A DNA stretch of 64,000 bases from JAAURB01 sp049647265 (GTDB lineage: Bacteria; Cyanobacteriota; Cyanobacteriia; Cyanobacteriales; Microcoleaceae): the NCBI GenBank assembly GCA_049647265.1, contig JBARXJ010000044.1:1-64000 (forward strand). Direction: 5' to 3'. The notes beneath the pieces were generated by a model. The model was not told the DNA's origin. It worked only from the letters and a program-made list of their open reading frames with translations, and searched no databases. This document shows, piece by piece, positions 18,428 through 27,694 of the stretch. Within the stretch, counting starts at the first letter, position 1, and each line of letters starts with the position of its first letter. Made by a program: the position numbers and the translations under genes.

Positions 18428-19161
18428 ATGCACATTTTTTAGTTTTTGTCAAATTCGCGTTACTTTTGTTAACAAAACTCGTGCATCGTCGAAAATTTAT
18501 TGAGCCTCTATTTTTGGCGATCGCTAAGGAAGAATCAGGGTTTGAGGGGACAAAATCGCAAAAAGACACACGAACCCCTTGGTTGACCTCATTATAATCG
18601 GGTCTCAAACCCTTGTCAACTCGTTCGATGCGCCATACTTATTAAATTTTGTAACGGCTATCAATTTTAAAAAACTAATTGTTTTATTTTTGTTGTATTA
18701 GAGAAGTTAATCATTAAAGCAATATTCAGCAAGTTAAGAGACTGTATGTTAATTTGAAGTTAATCTCTAATATTAATATTACTTTTTTCTAATTGGCTAT
18801 CTCAATCATAGCATAATTAGCCATTAATTCAAGCTAAAGTTAATCTATATTGATTGTCTAATCTGCGAAAAATAGACTTTTGATAACAGTCTCTACCCAA
18901 AACGACTCATTCGCTTCAAACTATTTTAGTCAAAAGTAAAACGGATCATAAAAATCAGTTTCCCTTAATGTGAGTCAGCTTTCAGGTGAAGGATTTTGTT
19001 AAGACTGAAGATTACCAATTCTTGATATATCTCAAAAATGACTATTTTTAGTTCATGGAAAACCGGAATAGAATTAAGCATTTTAGAAGCTTTACAGCTC
19101 TCGAAGTTTTTCATAAACCAAAACAGCAATTGCTATAGATTAGTATGATCAGCAAAAATAG
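18428..19161. other. Gene-free AT-rich region after clpC
   Basis: About 730 bases with one HIP1 site near 18519 and no convincing gene; a 60-codon leftward frame at 18426-18608 overlaps the terminator and is probably spurious. No repeat or RNA motif was recognised. The gap separates clpC from the end of the leftward kinase gene. Confidence 0.5.
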
Positions 19162-20625
19162 CTAAGTTAAAGTTAACGGTAATAACACCTCAAATTCTGT
19201 TCCTTCTCCAACAGTTGATTTCAGATTAAGTTTTCCTCTGTGGCGTTGAGTCACAATTTGATGACTAATGGTTAATCCGAGTCCTGTTCCTTTTCCAACG
19301 GGTTTTGTTGTGAAAAAGTTCTCAAAAATTCGTTTTTGAATTTCTGGTGGAATACCCAAACCATTATCAATAATCTGTATTGAAATACAGCGAGGAGATC
19401 TATCGGAAACAGGTGGAGTGAGAACTAACAAATCTGTAGAAGTACTAGAAGAATATTGACTATCGTATTGACTCCTAAAATTGTTTTGCTCTGAGGGGGA
19501 AGGCAGTGCGTTGATTTGCAAATTTTCCTGTTGTTGAATTGAATAGTGTCTCACTTGAGTTCTAATCAAAATTTTGGGTGGTTTTTCTTTTTTATTATTT
19601 TCCTCTACCGCATCTAATGCATTGGCGATTAAATTCATAAACACTTGATTGATTTGCCCTGGGTAGCAAGATATTTCGGGGATATCGCCGTACTCTTTAA
19701 TAATTTCTACGCCAAACTTCAATCTATTTTTAAGAATTAATAGAGTATTATCTAAACCTTCATGTAGATGAATTTTCTGTCGCGTTTCTGTATCTGTGCG
19801 AGTATATCCCCTTAAACTCGTCACCATTTGATTGAGTCTTTTGGATGAGATTTGTAGACTTTTAGTCACTTCTGGAATATCTTGTTGAATAAACTCTAAA
19901 TCAATCTCTTCTTTAATAGTTTCTACTTCCTCGTTAGGCTTTAAAGTATGTTTTTCATAGGCTTGCATTAATTCTAGTAAATCTCCTGAATAGTTAGAAA
20001 GACATTGAATATTTCCAACAATACAAGCAACAGGATTACGAATTTCGTGAGCCACTCCTGCTAACATTTGCCCCAGCATTGCTAACTTTTCGGTTTGAAT
20101 TAGTTGAGCTTGAGTTTTTTCATGTAATAATTCTGTCGCCAATTTGTGAATATGAGATTGAGCAATAAGTAAGGTTTGGCTTGCTAAAACGCCATAGTTA
20201 TTAGAATCCATTTCAACGATAACTGGTTCATACATTAACTCGCTATCTCGTTGAATTGCGATGTCAGCCGCATCAACAATCTTAGTATTTCCCGGTAAAA
20301 CTAAAGCATCTTTTTTGGCAAATCGATAAAAGACATGAAGCGATCGCTTTAAAAACAATTCTCTGCCATATGCCCGACTTAAAATTTCTAAAAAGCGACG
20401 GCGTGACACCATACCGACGAATTGATTATTTTCAGTTAAAATAATTCCGGGAATAGTAGGGCTATAATCAAAAAATTCTTCGAGATCATTACCTGTGGCA
20501 TTCATTTCCAATTGACATTGAACTGGAGATAAATCCTGAATGGTAGAATCAAGATGAATCTCTTCTAGTAGAGGATATTCCAGTTGACAACATGGGGTAT
20601 GATCGGAAGCTGACGAACGATTCAT
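19162..20625 (-). CDS. Orphan soluble sensor histidine kinase with N-terminal CBS-like region
   Basis: This 487-residue kinase has no membrane segment. Residues 20-150 resemble a degenerate CBS pair (PGIILTENNQFVGMVSRRRFLE, in part, and MYEPVIVEMDSNNYGVLASQTLL). A coiled linker leads to the H-box GVAHEIRNP with His193. A 45-residue expansion lies inside the dimerisation helices. The ATPase shows N box NLIANALDA, G1 DNGLGIP, F box FENFFTTKP and G2 GKGTGLGL. A Ser/Gln-rich insert of about 50 residues splits the ATPase before the G1 box. No response regulator is adjacent, so its partner is unknown. The CBS-like part suggests sensing of a nucleotide or other small ligand, which is inference. Confidence 0.88.
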   Translation of the reverse strand: MNRSSASDHTPCCQLEYPLLEEIHLDSTIQDLSPVQCQLEMNATGNDLEEFFDYSPTIPGIILTENNQFVGMVSRRRFLEILSRAYGRELFLKRSLHVFYRFAKKDALVLPGNTKIVDAADIAIQRDSELMYEPVIVEMDSNNYGVLASQTLLIAQSHIHKLATELLHEKTQAQLIQTEKLAMLGQMLAGVAHEIRNPVACIVGNIQCLSNYSGDLLELMQAYEKHTLKPNEEVETIKEEIDLEFIQQDIPEVTKSLQISSKRLNQMVTSLRGYTRTDTETRQKIHLHEGLDNTLLILKNRLKFGVEIIKEYGDIPEISCYPGQINQVFMNLIANALDAVEENNKKEKPPKILIRTQVRHYSIQQQENLQINALPSPSEQNNFRSQYDSQYSSSTSTDLLVLTPPVSDRSPRCISIQIIDNGLGIPPEIQKRIFENFFTTKPVGKGTGLGLTISHQIVTQRHRGKLNLKSTVGEGTEFEVLLPLTLT

Positions 20626-21167
20626 AGATAAGTACCTGTTGAATGAATATGGAATTGAAAAAGGCTATAATTTTTACGAAAATTGATTCACCCTGAGGTT
20701 GACTTAATATATACTGAAAAAATTCATAAGATCCACACAATAGATTGATTGAGTACGATCAAGAACACTTCAGTAATGGTGCGATATGACTGTATACTTT
20801 TGCAAAATCTGTTTAATAGAGGGATAAATTAACCCGAGTTCAAATGAGTGTAGCAAGTCATGTCTCAAATGAGAGAGATGTCCTCTCTGAGAAACAACTC
20901 ACTGACTTTAGTATAAATACTTAAAGAGCGACTACGGTCTGAAAAGCGATGACACATTAGATTAATTGATTATATTATATGCAACTTGATCAAAAATAGT
21001 AAAAATGTATTTTATTTAACAAAATTTTAACCCGAGATCATGATTAACTTTATTATTGAACTGTCATGATTGGGTTAATCAAAGATTAATAGATTAACAA
21101 TTGACAGCAATATTTTGCACCACTATTCACGATCGGTTAATTTGACTCTTTTTCCTGAATCGCTGTA
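20626..21167. other. Gene-free region between the kinase and the 346-residue protein
   Basis: About 540 AT-rich bases. A short hairpin (AGAGA...TCTCT) is visible near 20874. It should hold the kinase promoter because the kinase starts at 20625 and reads leftward. No gene or known RNA is seen. Confidence 0.4.
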
Positions 21168-22208
21168 CTATTCGAGGGTATCTGATAAAATCTGTAGGCG
21201 CACCTTTCCCTGCTTGCTATCCCCTAATTGAACTTCAATAATCTGACCCGCTAATTGTTCTAAACAGGTCAATAAAGAACGCAGATGGGGTGTACTGGCT
21301 CCCGTATCCACATACAATCGGTCTGCTAAACTGCCGACCCTCTTCCATGTATTATACAGTTTGGCAATATTTTGTTCAAGTTGGGTGGCTTGCTTAACTA
21401 AATCCGCCGCCGTACTCAAACACCCCACTCTTAACGCTTCTTCTAACGCCATTTCCACATCTACAGACGCTTGAGAAAGGGTTTGGACTTGGGCTGCGGC
21501 ATCTAAATATTTAGATAAATTACGGGCATCAGAGGTGAGTTGCTTCACCGTATCGACATCGGGACTTTCAATCATTTCCCGTTGTAATTCATCAATATGA
21601 GACTCAGGTAATTTCTCCATTTCTCGCACCAATGGCGCTAAAAACCGAGGCGGCATCGAACCTTCATTCGCTTTTTCTCGGACTTCATCGGGTAATAAAT
21701 CTGAACTCATCGCCGTCCACTCATCCGACAACTGCCGCACTTCTCGTCGGGTAATGCGATCGCCTTGAGTTGCCGCATCACTCACCATTTGCTGAACTTC
21801 AACCGGAGATTTTGCCGTTTCTACAAATGCCCGTTTACTAAAATTATTAATAGAATCAGGATTCAAAAGTCCCTCTGCTAACAATGTATCGGCGCTATTA
21901 GCCAGTTCAATTAAAGAATAAGCTTGACTTTTACTAATTTCTCGTGTTTTTAGCCAATTCAGAAAACCTGTTCCTCGTCCTTCTCCGCCGCGTTTTTCGC
22001 GATCGCGCACAGCCCGTAAAATTCGTCCTCGCCAAATTTCGGTTTGCAAGTCGAAGCGATCGCAAACTTTCCAAGCCACATCAACTTGTTTCTCAAAATC
22101 AGGTTCAGAAATTGCTTCGTCTTCTGGATCGGGTAACTCAAAGTTCAAGTCAGTAAACTCATTCAGCACCTCTGCCAGTTCAGTTGAAGAAGAAGGGATA
22201 TCAGCCAT
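21168..22208 (-). CDS. Conserved-looking helical protein of unknown function, possible DNA-binding segment
   Basis: This 346-residue, acidic, largely alpha-helical protein is not recognised. Residues 80-110 (GTGFLNWLKTREISKSQAYSLIELANSAD, in part) resemble the helix-turn-helix of ParB/DUF3102-type proteins, where a helix is followed by ISKSQAY. A short basic stretch, RDREKRGGEGRG, precedes it. The C-terminal half predicts coiled helices. There is no signal peptide or membrane helix. It might bind DNA, but that is inference from one segment. It is separated by about 160 bases from the ABC ATPase upstream on the same strand. Confidence 0.65.
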   Translation of the reverse strand: MADIPSSSTELAEVLNEFTDLNFELPDPEDEAISEPDFEKQVDVAWKVCDRFDLQTEIWRGRILRAVRDREKRGGEGRGTGFLNWLKTREISKSQAYSLIELANSADTLLAEGLLNPDSINNFSKRAFVETAKSPVEVQQMVSDAATQGDRITRREVRQLSDEWTAMSSDLLPDEVREKANEGSMPPRFLAPLVREMEKLPESHIDELQREMIESPDVDTVKQLTSDARNLSKYLDAAAQVQTLSQASVDVEMALEEALRVGCLSTAADLVKQATQLEQNIAKLYNTWKRVGSLADRLYVDTGASTPHLRSLLTCLEQLAGQIIEVQLGDSKQGKVRLQILSDTLE

Positions 22209-22365
22209 CCGAGCATTATCTGTTTGGGGATTGCCGGATCATTATGACATGATTTGATAATTATTGGTGATTTGTTCTTTGGTTACTGGTTATTCCTAGG
22301 GAGTTGGGAGTCGCAAATCAGGAACGACATCACTCACTCCTGAGTCTAAATCACTAATGACGCTT

Positions 22366-23025
22366 TCATCGCTTGGGGGATGAGCTTACCGTAGTTTTCT
22401 CTAGGGGTTGCAAATCTCCGTGATTCAGTGTCCAACACCGATCTGCCACAGCCATTAAGTCTCCCGCATCGTGAGTCACGACGAATAATGTCCAGTGGGT
22501 TTTGAGTTTAGCCAGTAAACTCACTAATTGTTGTCGCATTGACCAATCTAAGCCTGCTGTGGGTTCATCTAACATCAAAATATGAGGTTTTCGGATAAGC
22601 TGAACTGCCAGGGCTAGACGGCGCTGCTGTCCACCGCTGAGAGCATGAGGAGAGGTTTGCAAGGAAAGTTGATTCAGTCCAACTTCGCTGAGGGCATGGT
22701 TGACTTGATCGAGGCTGAGTTCGGGATGACCTAAACGTAATTCTTCTAAAATGGTATTGCCACAAAAATGCCGTTCGGGAAACTGAAACACTAAACCCGC
22801 AAGCTGTTGTAGATATTCTGCATTCAGTTTTTTTTCTCGCCAGCAAACTTGTCCTTTTGTCGGTTCTGCCAGTCCCGCTAAAATTTCGAGTAATGTTGTT
22901 TTTCCGGAACCACTTTGACCGATAATCAGTCCCATCTGCTGAGGAGCTAATTCTAAATTCACATTTTTTAAAATGGGAGTTGAGCTAGCAACCGGATGAT
23001 ACAGTAAATTTTGAATATGCAGCAT
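22366..23025 (-). CDS. ABC transporter ATP-binding protein, ECF/CbiO-like
   Basis: This 219-residue single ATPase domain has Walker A GQSGSGKTT, a Q-loop reading FQFPERHF, signature LSGGQQRRLALA, Walker B ILMLDEPTAGLD and switch His in VVTHD. The QFPE form of the Q-loop is typical of ECF-type (EcfA/CbiO) ATPases. No permease is adjacent; the only EcfT in the window is 13 kb away at 8.9 kb. A functional pairing between them is plausible, as cyanobacterial and plastid ECF parts are often unlinked, but not shown. Confidence 0.85.
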   Translation of the reverse strand: MLHIQNLLYHPVASSTPILKNVNLELAPQQMGLIIGQSGSGKTTLLEILAGLAEPTKGQVCWREKKLNAEYLQQLAGLVFQFPERHFCGNTILEELRLGHPELSLDQVNHALSEVGLNQLSLQTSPHALSGGQQRRLALAVQLIRKPHILMLDEPTAGLDWSMRQQLVSLLAKLKTHWTLFVVTHDAGDLMAVADRCWTLNHGDLQPLEKTTVSSSPKR

Positions 23026-23195
23026 TAATGTAGGGGAAGGGATTTAATCTATTTCAAATATCACTATCGTATTAAATTATATCATTGCTGGGGATTTTTC
23101 TCTATATTTTATTAGGGTTTTAAGCGGATTAAAGATTAACTCGATCTCTGATTAATTTGCTTTGTTTTAAAATCACTCAGGTCAAAACTATCACT

Positions 23196-24185
23196 ATGAT
23201 TTTACAGAATTTTAAATCTAAAAACATACAGTGTCTCAGTGCTACGATTGGCTTTTTGCTATTGAATATCAGTAGTGCCGTGGCAGTCGATCCGTTTCGT
23301 TCCTCGACCGAAGCGCGGACACTGAGTCAGCCAGCCGTTGCTGCTTTTGAGGCGATGTTTGAGCAAGGAAACTATCAAAATGCTCAATGGCATCTTCAGC
23401 AAGCTCAATCAGAAGAAAGTCAAGAACCGATGGTTTATGGAATGTTAGCAACGTTTGCTTATCAACAGCAAGATTGGCAAGCTTTAGCCGATTATACTGA
23501 AAAGATTTTAACGGTTTCTCAAGGCTTAAAACTAAGCGATCCTTTGCGAGGGAATTTATATCTTGCTATTGGTCATTTTATGGAAGGTGCTCATAGCTTA
23601 GCCACAGAAGGAACATTACGAGGTGCGCCGAAAGCATTGAATAAATTAGAGGAAGTTTTCACCGCTCTAGATGCAGCAGAAGCCGTCAACCCAGAAGATC
23701 CAGAATTAAATTTAATTCGAGGCTATTTAGAGTTATTTTTATCGTTAAATTTACCGTTTAATAGTCCAGAAAATGCCATTACAAAGTTAGAACAATATGG
23801 CAGTCCGCGTCATTTAGCTTATCGAGGCATTGCCATTGCTTATCGAGATTTAAAACAACTGGATCAAGCTTTAAGTTTTGTCGATAAAGCATTAGAGACT
23901 GTTCCAGATCATCCTGAGGTTTTATATTTAAAAGCGCAAATTTTGGCTTCATTAGGACGGAAAAAAGATCCGATGTTGTTAACAGCAGCACAAGAAAACT
24001 TCCAAGCAGCATTAGCTAACCCACAGCAATTACCGAAACGAGTGGTTGCTCAAATCTTTTATGAACAATGTAAAAATTTAAATCGGATCGATCAAATTCA
24101 ACGCGCTTGCGATCCACTTCGAGATACAATTAGAGAACGAGACGGTCTTTGGGGGCCAGTTTCGGAACAAATGCCAACCTTATAA
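23196..24185 (+). CDS. Secreted TPR protein, conserved in cyanobacteria
   Basis: A signal-like N-terminus (SKNIQCLSATIGFLLLNISSAVAV) is followed by TPR-like helix pairs: AVAAFEAMFEQGNYQNAQWHL, VYGMLATFAYQQQDW, and the clear pair HLAYRGIAIAYRDLKQLDQAL/ALETVPDHPEVLYLKA. It is probably periplasmic or lumenal. The ATG at 23196 is chosen; an in-frame TTG at 23157 would put 13 polar residues in front of the signal. It overlaps the DUF3531 gene by one base (TAATG), so they are translationally coupled. Confidence 0.8.
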   Translation: MILQNFKSKNIQCLSATIGFLLLNISSAVAVDPFRSSTEARTLSQPAVAAFEAMFEQGNYQNAQWHLQQAQSEESQEPMVYGMLATFAYQQQDWQALADYTEKILTVSQGLKLSDPLRGNLYLAIGHFMEGAHSLATEGTLRGAPKALNKLEEVFTALDAAEAVNPEDPELNLIRGYLELFLSLNLPFNSPENAITKLEQYGSPRHLAYRGIAIAYRDLKQLDQALSFVDKALETVPDHPEVLYLKAQILASLGRKKDPMLLTAAQENFQAALANPQQLPKRVVAQIFYEQCKNLNRIDQIQRACDPLRDTIRERDGLWGPVSEQMPTL

Positions 24186-24658
24186 TGATTAATTTAGAAA
24201 CAATTATGAATGTTTATTTTCGCGAATATGATCCGTTTGATTTATGGATTTGGATTGAATTTACTACCGTTCCTTCAATTATAGAACGGCAATATGTCGA
24301 AGAAGTATTAAATTCTTGGTTTTTACTCGGAAAATTAGGTGGATTTAATGCGGAAAGTTTACAAGTCCAAGATACAGGCGTAGACCTTAATTATCTGAAT
24401 TACGATCCGAATTTATCGAAAGATAATATGATGGCATTAATGCATAACATGGGAGAAATTGAATACAATGGGATTTGGTCACGCTGTTGGTTTGATTTAG
24501 GTACAAGCGATGCATTTGCGCTTGATGTTTTGATAAATGCTTTAACTCAACTGAGTGAAGAATATGTAGTGATTGAAAAGTTAATTATTGGCGGAGAAAA
24601 TGAAGATTGGCCAGTAGATAGAGAAAATCAAGAAGCTGGTTTTGCAGATTATAATTAA
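24185..24658 (+). CDS. DUF3531 family protein
   Basis: This small soluble protein is found in cyanobacteria and plant plastids. The family pattern is clear: MNVYFREYDPFDLWIWIEF, then LNSWFLLGKLGGFNAESLQV, MGEIEYNGIWSRCWFDLGTSDA, and IIGGENEDWPVD. The function is unknown. The ATG at 24185 overlaps the stop of the upstream TPR gene; the Met at 24206 (MNVYFRE), the usual family start, is equally possible. Co-transcription with the TPR gene is likely. Confidence 0.85.
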   Translation: MINLETIMNVYFREYDPFDLWIWIEFTTVPSIIERQYVEEVLNSWFLLGKLGGFNAESLQVQDTGVDLNYLNYDPNLSKDNMMALMHNMGEIEYNGIWSRCWFDLGTSDAFALDVLINALTQLSEEYVVIEKLIIGGENEDWPVDRENQEAGFADYN

Positions 24659-24791
24659 TTAATGAAGGAAGAAGGAAGCAGTTCGACAGGCTCACTGACC
24701 AGGAAGAAGGAAGAAAGAAAAAGAAACCCTATTAATACATTCATAGGCTTGTATCTAGTTTATTTTTTAGTTAATTATTCATTAAGTAAAT

Positions 24792-25229
24792 ATGGCAAAA
24801 TTAGGTAAAATTCGGGTGTTGGCTTTAGGCTTAATTCAACAAGACAACCGCTTATTTCTTTCTCAAGGATATGATAATATTAAGCAAACCACGTTTTATC
24901 GAGCGTTAGGGGGTGGTGTTGACTTTGGAGAACCGAGTCATATTGCTTTAGAACGAGAATTTCAAGAAGAATTACAAGCGGCTTTAACGAATATTAAATA
25001 TCTCGGTTGTTTAGAGAATCTCTTTGAATATAACGGTACATTCTATCATGAATTAATTCAATTGTATTGTTGTGATTTTGCGGATACTAAATTTTATAAT
25101 ATTGATTCGGTTAAATTTTACGAAAAAGAACGAGAAAAAACAGCCCTTTGGGTTCCGATTTCACGCTTTTTATCGGGAGAATTAACATTAGTTCCAGAAG
25201 GTTTTTTAGACTATTGTGATAGAATGTAA
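24792..25229 (+). CDS. NUDIX hydrolase
   Basis: This 145-residue protein carries a complete Nudix box: GGGVDFGEPSHIALEREFQEE, fitting G-x5-E-x7-REUxEE. Nudix enzymes cut nucleoside diphosphate derivatives; the substrate cannot be told. The length is one bare Nudix domain. It converges with the HEPN-like gene, with a palindrome between the two stops. Confidence 0.88.
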   Translation: MAKLGKIRVLALGLIQQDNRLFLSQGYDNIKQTTFYRALGGGVDFGEPSHIALEREFQEELQAALTNIKYLGCLENLFEYNGTFYHELIQLYCCDFADTKFYNIDSVKFYEKEREKTALWVPISRFLSGELTLVPEGFLDYCDRM

Positions 25230-25237
25230 AATAGATT

Positions 25238-25262
25238 GTAGGGTGCGTCAATGACGCACTAC
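25238..25262. repeat. 25-base palindrome at the NUDIX/HEPN junction
   Basis: The sequence begins GTAGGGTGCGTCA and ends TGACGCACTAC. It supplies the TAG stop (25259-25261) of the leftward HEPN-like gene. An inverted copy lies at 25929-25953 beyond the other end of that gene, with paired differences in the inner stem (TCA/TGA here, TTA/TAA there). Confidence 0.8.
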
Positions 25263-25870
25263 TGAAACGGGATACGCCGATCAAAATCTTCATCCATACA
25301 ATCTAATAGAAAGTTGGAAATAATTAGAGATAATTGATTAAACCGTTTCGGAGATAAGCCTGTAGAATTTGCACTCAATATACCATGAGCAAAAACGTGT
25401 CTTATAGATCTAGCGAAGCAACTAACATTAATATCATCACCTGCTTTAAAATCGCACATCATTTGTTTTATATCTTTACCCGTTGAATGTTGTTCAAGAA
25501 AATTAGAGATATTGTTACTAGGATCTAGATCACGAATAGCTTTAATAATCTCTTCCTGTGATTGAGCATTTTGAATAAATTTTATTTGTGATTCTTTATT
25601 GGGCTTCAATCCAATAATATAACAGTAAGTTTCAAATGCAGAGTACACTAGAAAAATCCTAGTAATTGCTGAATAAAGTTGAGGCGTATCTACACCAGAA
25701 TAAGTATCCCCTAAATCTAATCCCTTAAAACTTTTTGCCAGTCTAAACCATGCTGACCATCTCGATAATTGGGCAAAGTTATTGACTAAATCCTCAGGCA
25801 ATATGCTGTCAGATTCACGATTTTCAGAAAAAAAGCGAGACCATGCTTTGGGATAGTTGTTGTTAGACAT
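25259..25870 (-). CDS. HEPN-like protein of unknown function
   Basis: This 203-residue helical protein contains RSIRHVFAHGIL near residue 165, a good match to the R-x4-H signature of HEPN domains, many of which are ribonuclease toxins or nucleotide-binding partners. An N-terminal half rich in aromatic residues (WSRFF, WSAWFRLAKSF) has no recognised family. No antitoxin gene is adjacent, which argues against a simple toxin-antitoxin pair. The gene is bracketed by inverted copies of a 25-base palindrome and its stop codon lies inside one of them, hinting at insertion as a unit. Confidence 0.6.
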   Translation of the reverse strand: MSNNNYPKAWSRFFSENRESDSILPEDLVNNFAQLSRWSAWFRLAKSFKGLDLGDTYSGVDTPQLYSAITRIFLVYSAFETYCYIIGLKPNKESQIKFIQNAQSQEEIIKAIRDLDPSNNISNFLEQHSTGKDIKQMMCDFKAGDDINVSCFARSIRHVFAHGILSANSTGLSPKRFNQLSLIISNFLLDCMDEDFDRRIPFQ

Positions 25871-25928
25871 AATCTATTTCACTCAATGACTGATTTTTAT
25901 AAGTTGAGTTCTAATTTTATTTTAGACT

Positions 25929-25953
25929 GTAGTGCGTTATTAACGCACCCTAC
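25929..25953. repeat. Inverted copy of the 25-base palindrome
   Basis: It begins GTAGTGCGTTA and ends TAACGCACCCTAC. Its reverse complement matches the 25238-25262 copy except at one base pair of the inner stem, changed on both sides. It lies about 60 bases upstream of the HEPN-like start. Confidence 0.8.
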
Positions 25954-26157
25954 TACTAAGGCTGGCAGGAAACAAATTTAAAGCAAATGTATCATAATTA
26001 AAGTGATTTGAAAACTCGAACGGCTTGCTGATAGAAAGTCCCTATAACCGTTGACTGCTACAAAAAACCCCATATCGTTACCAAATCGAACTACAATTGG
26101 TTAAAGTATCAAAATTTGATCAAAGTTGCTAATTTTCCGAATAACAGCATTTAACCT

Positions 26158-26664
26158 ATGATTTTGAAAAATTTCTCAAAAACCATTCTTGCTAGCGTTT
26201 TAGTACTGTTTCTGTTTATCTCAGGCTGTGGGACAACTGTCTCATCTCCCCCAACTGCCGATCAAACCTCCACCGAACAAGTCTCTCAACCCGTTGCTGC
26301 TGAACCTGTATCGGGGGGCGAGTTTAATCAGTTTTTCCCCAAAGGTCAAGGAGACTATAAAGTCACATTTCGCCAGGAAAAAACAGGATTTTCTCAGGCC
26401 CAACTGTCTCAAGGGGGGACAGATGTAGCACTGCTTTCAATTAATGATATCGCCAATAATCCTAGTGCAGCGAGTAAATTTAACAATAGTAGTCAAAGTA
26501 TGGCCGGATATCCTGCCGTGAGTCAAGGGAAGAATACTACTGCAATTTTAGTTGGCGATCGCTATCAAGTTAAAGTGAAATCTAATAGTGATTCTTTTAC
26601 AGAAGCCGACCGCGAACAATGGCTAAAACAATTTAATTTGACGGGTTTAGCTCGTTTAGATTAA
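26158..26664 (+). CDS. Small lipoprotein of unknown function
   Basis: This 168-residue protein has a hydrophobic signal ending in a lipobox, LFISGC, so Cys23 should be lipidated and the protein exported. A Thr/Pro/Glu-rich linker of about 30 residues precedes a compact domain starting GGEFNQFFPKGQGDYKVTF and ending EQWLKQFNLTGLARLD. I recognise it only as a cyanobacterial-style lipoprotein. The next gene starts 55 bases later in the same direction. Confidence 0.75.
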   Translation: MILKNFSKTILASVLVLFLFISGCGTTVSSPPTADQTSTEQVSQPVAAEPVSGGEFNQFFPKGQGDYKVTFRQEKTGFSQAQLSQGGTDVALLSINDIANNPSAASKFNNSSQSMAGYPAVSQGKNTTAILVGDRYQVKVKSNSDSFTEADREQWLKQFNLTGLARLD

Positions 26665-26719
26665 ACCTCAATTGATTCATTTTACCACCAACAATTAGTA
26701 ATTTTTCAGGAGCATTATT

Positions 26720-27607
26720 GTGAGCAAATCGATTATTGAATTAGTGGATGATCTCCCCACAAAGGGCCCCACTATTATGGTATTAAAAGGCTTAGATTTT
26801 GCAGTTCCGGGACAATGGAATAACTTAGTGGGGTTTGATAATACCGTGCGAACCGTCACGGGAGAAGATGATCCCAGTTTAATTCAAGACATTAGTGAAC
26901 GGGCATTATGGCTATATAATGATAAATCTGAAGGCTATCAACGGGCGTTATGGCTTTATCAAAGAATTGATAATGCTGGAACGGCTCTTGGAACTGCTGC
27001 CTTAGCCAATAAAATTAGTGAAAATGTTAGCTTTCTCGGTTTTCTGAATAAATTAACCCCTAAAGCAAATAAAGCCCAAGCGATTGATTTATCTTTAAAA
27101 GTCGTAGTTGAATTAGTTGCCTTTTGTCAAATAAATGGAATTCCAGGTGATAGTATCGGGGAATTTTTAGGGGCATTAGGAAACTATGGCAATGAATCTT
27201 TAATGCGAATGGCCGCTTTAGTGTGTTTAGATGGATTGATTCCCTTAGGGCCAGATTTTCTGATCGCAGTGGGTAGTACAATCTCTAATTTAAGCCCATC
27301 GGAATTACAAAAAAATGAAGGATTTAAACGCATCCATGATTTAATTCCCGGTGGCAACCCAGCCGCTAAATTAGGCTTTGTTCAAGAAAGCTTTAGTTCT
27401 GTGCAAGGATGGATGAGTAACTTTGTGGCAGACAGAGGTTTAACTCCAGAAAAAGTCGTGAAAAATCTTCAAGGTTTTGTCGATATTAGCAACGATAAAT
27501 TAGATTATGTTGCCGCATTTCTCGATATGACCACGAATTATTATACTCATACTGGGGTTCAGACTTTAGCCCGTCGCTTAGTGGAACGGGCCTATGCTGA
27601 AATTTAA
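26720..27607 (+). CDS. Conserved hypothetical soluble protein
   Basis: This 295-residue protein has no recognised domain. It starts at GTG 26720, with AGGAG ten bases upstream. It is predicted alpha-helical with moderately hydrophobic segments (LSLKVVVELVAFCQINGIPG and MRMAALVCLDGLIPLGPDFLIAVG), possibly amphipathic or membrane-associated. The N-terminal segment contains a repeated ERALWLYNDKSEGYQRALWLYQRI pattern. It lies 55 bases after the lipoprotein gene, so they may be one operon. It is probably a lineage-conserved cyanobacterial protein. Confidence 0.7.
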   Translation: MSKSIIELVDDLPTKGPTIMVLKGLDFAVPGQWNNLVGFDNTVRTVTGEDDPSLIQDISERALWLYNDKSEGYQRALWLYQRIDNAGTALGTAALANKISENVSFLGFLNKLTPKANKAQAIDLSLKVVVELVAFCQINGIPGDSIGEFLGALGNYGNESLMRMAALVCLDGLIPLGPDFLIAVGSTISNLSPSELQKNEGFKRIHDLIPGGNPAAKLGFVQESFSSVQGWMSNFVADRGLTPEKVVKNLQGFVDISNDKLDYVAAFLDMTTNYYTHTGVQTLARRLVERAYAEI

Positions 27608-27611
27608 CAGT

Positions 27612-27653
27612 AGTTATTAGTTATTAGTTGTTAGTTATTAGTGATTGGTCATT
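27612..27653. repeat. Tandem heptamer AGTTATT and variants
   Basis: Six contiguous seven-base units (AGTTATT, AGTTATT, AGTTGTT, AGTTATT, AGTGATT, GGTCATT) follow the stop at 27607. A degenerate array of the same type follows apcF at about 57470-57540. Confidence 0.85.
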
Positions 27654-27694
27654 GCTTGTTTAACAACTTACTCATGACAAACAACCAATAACGA

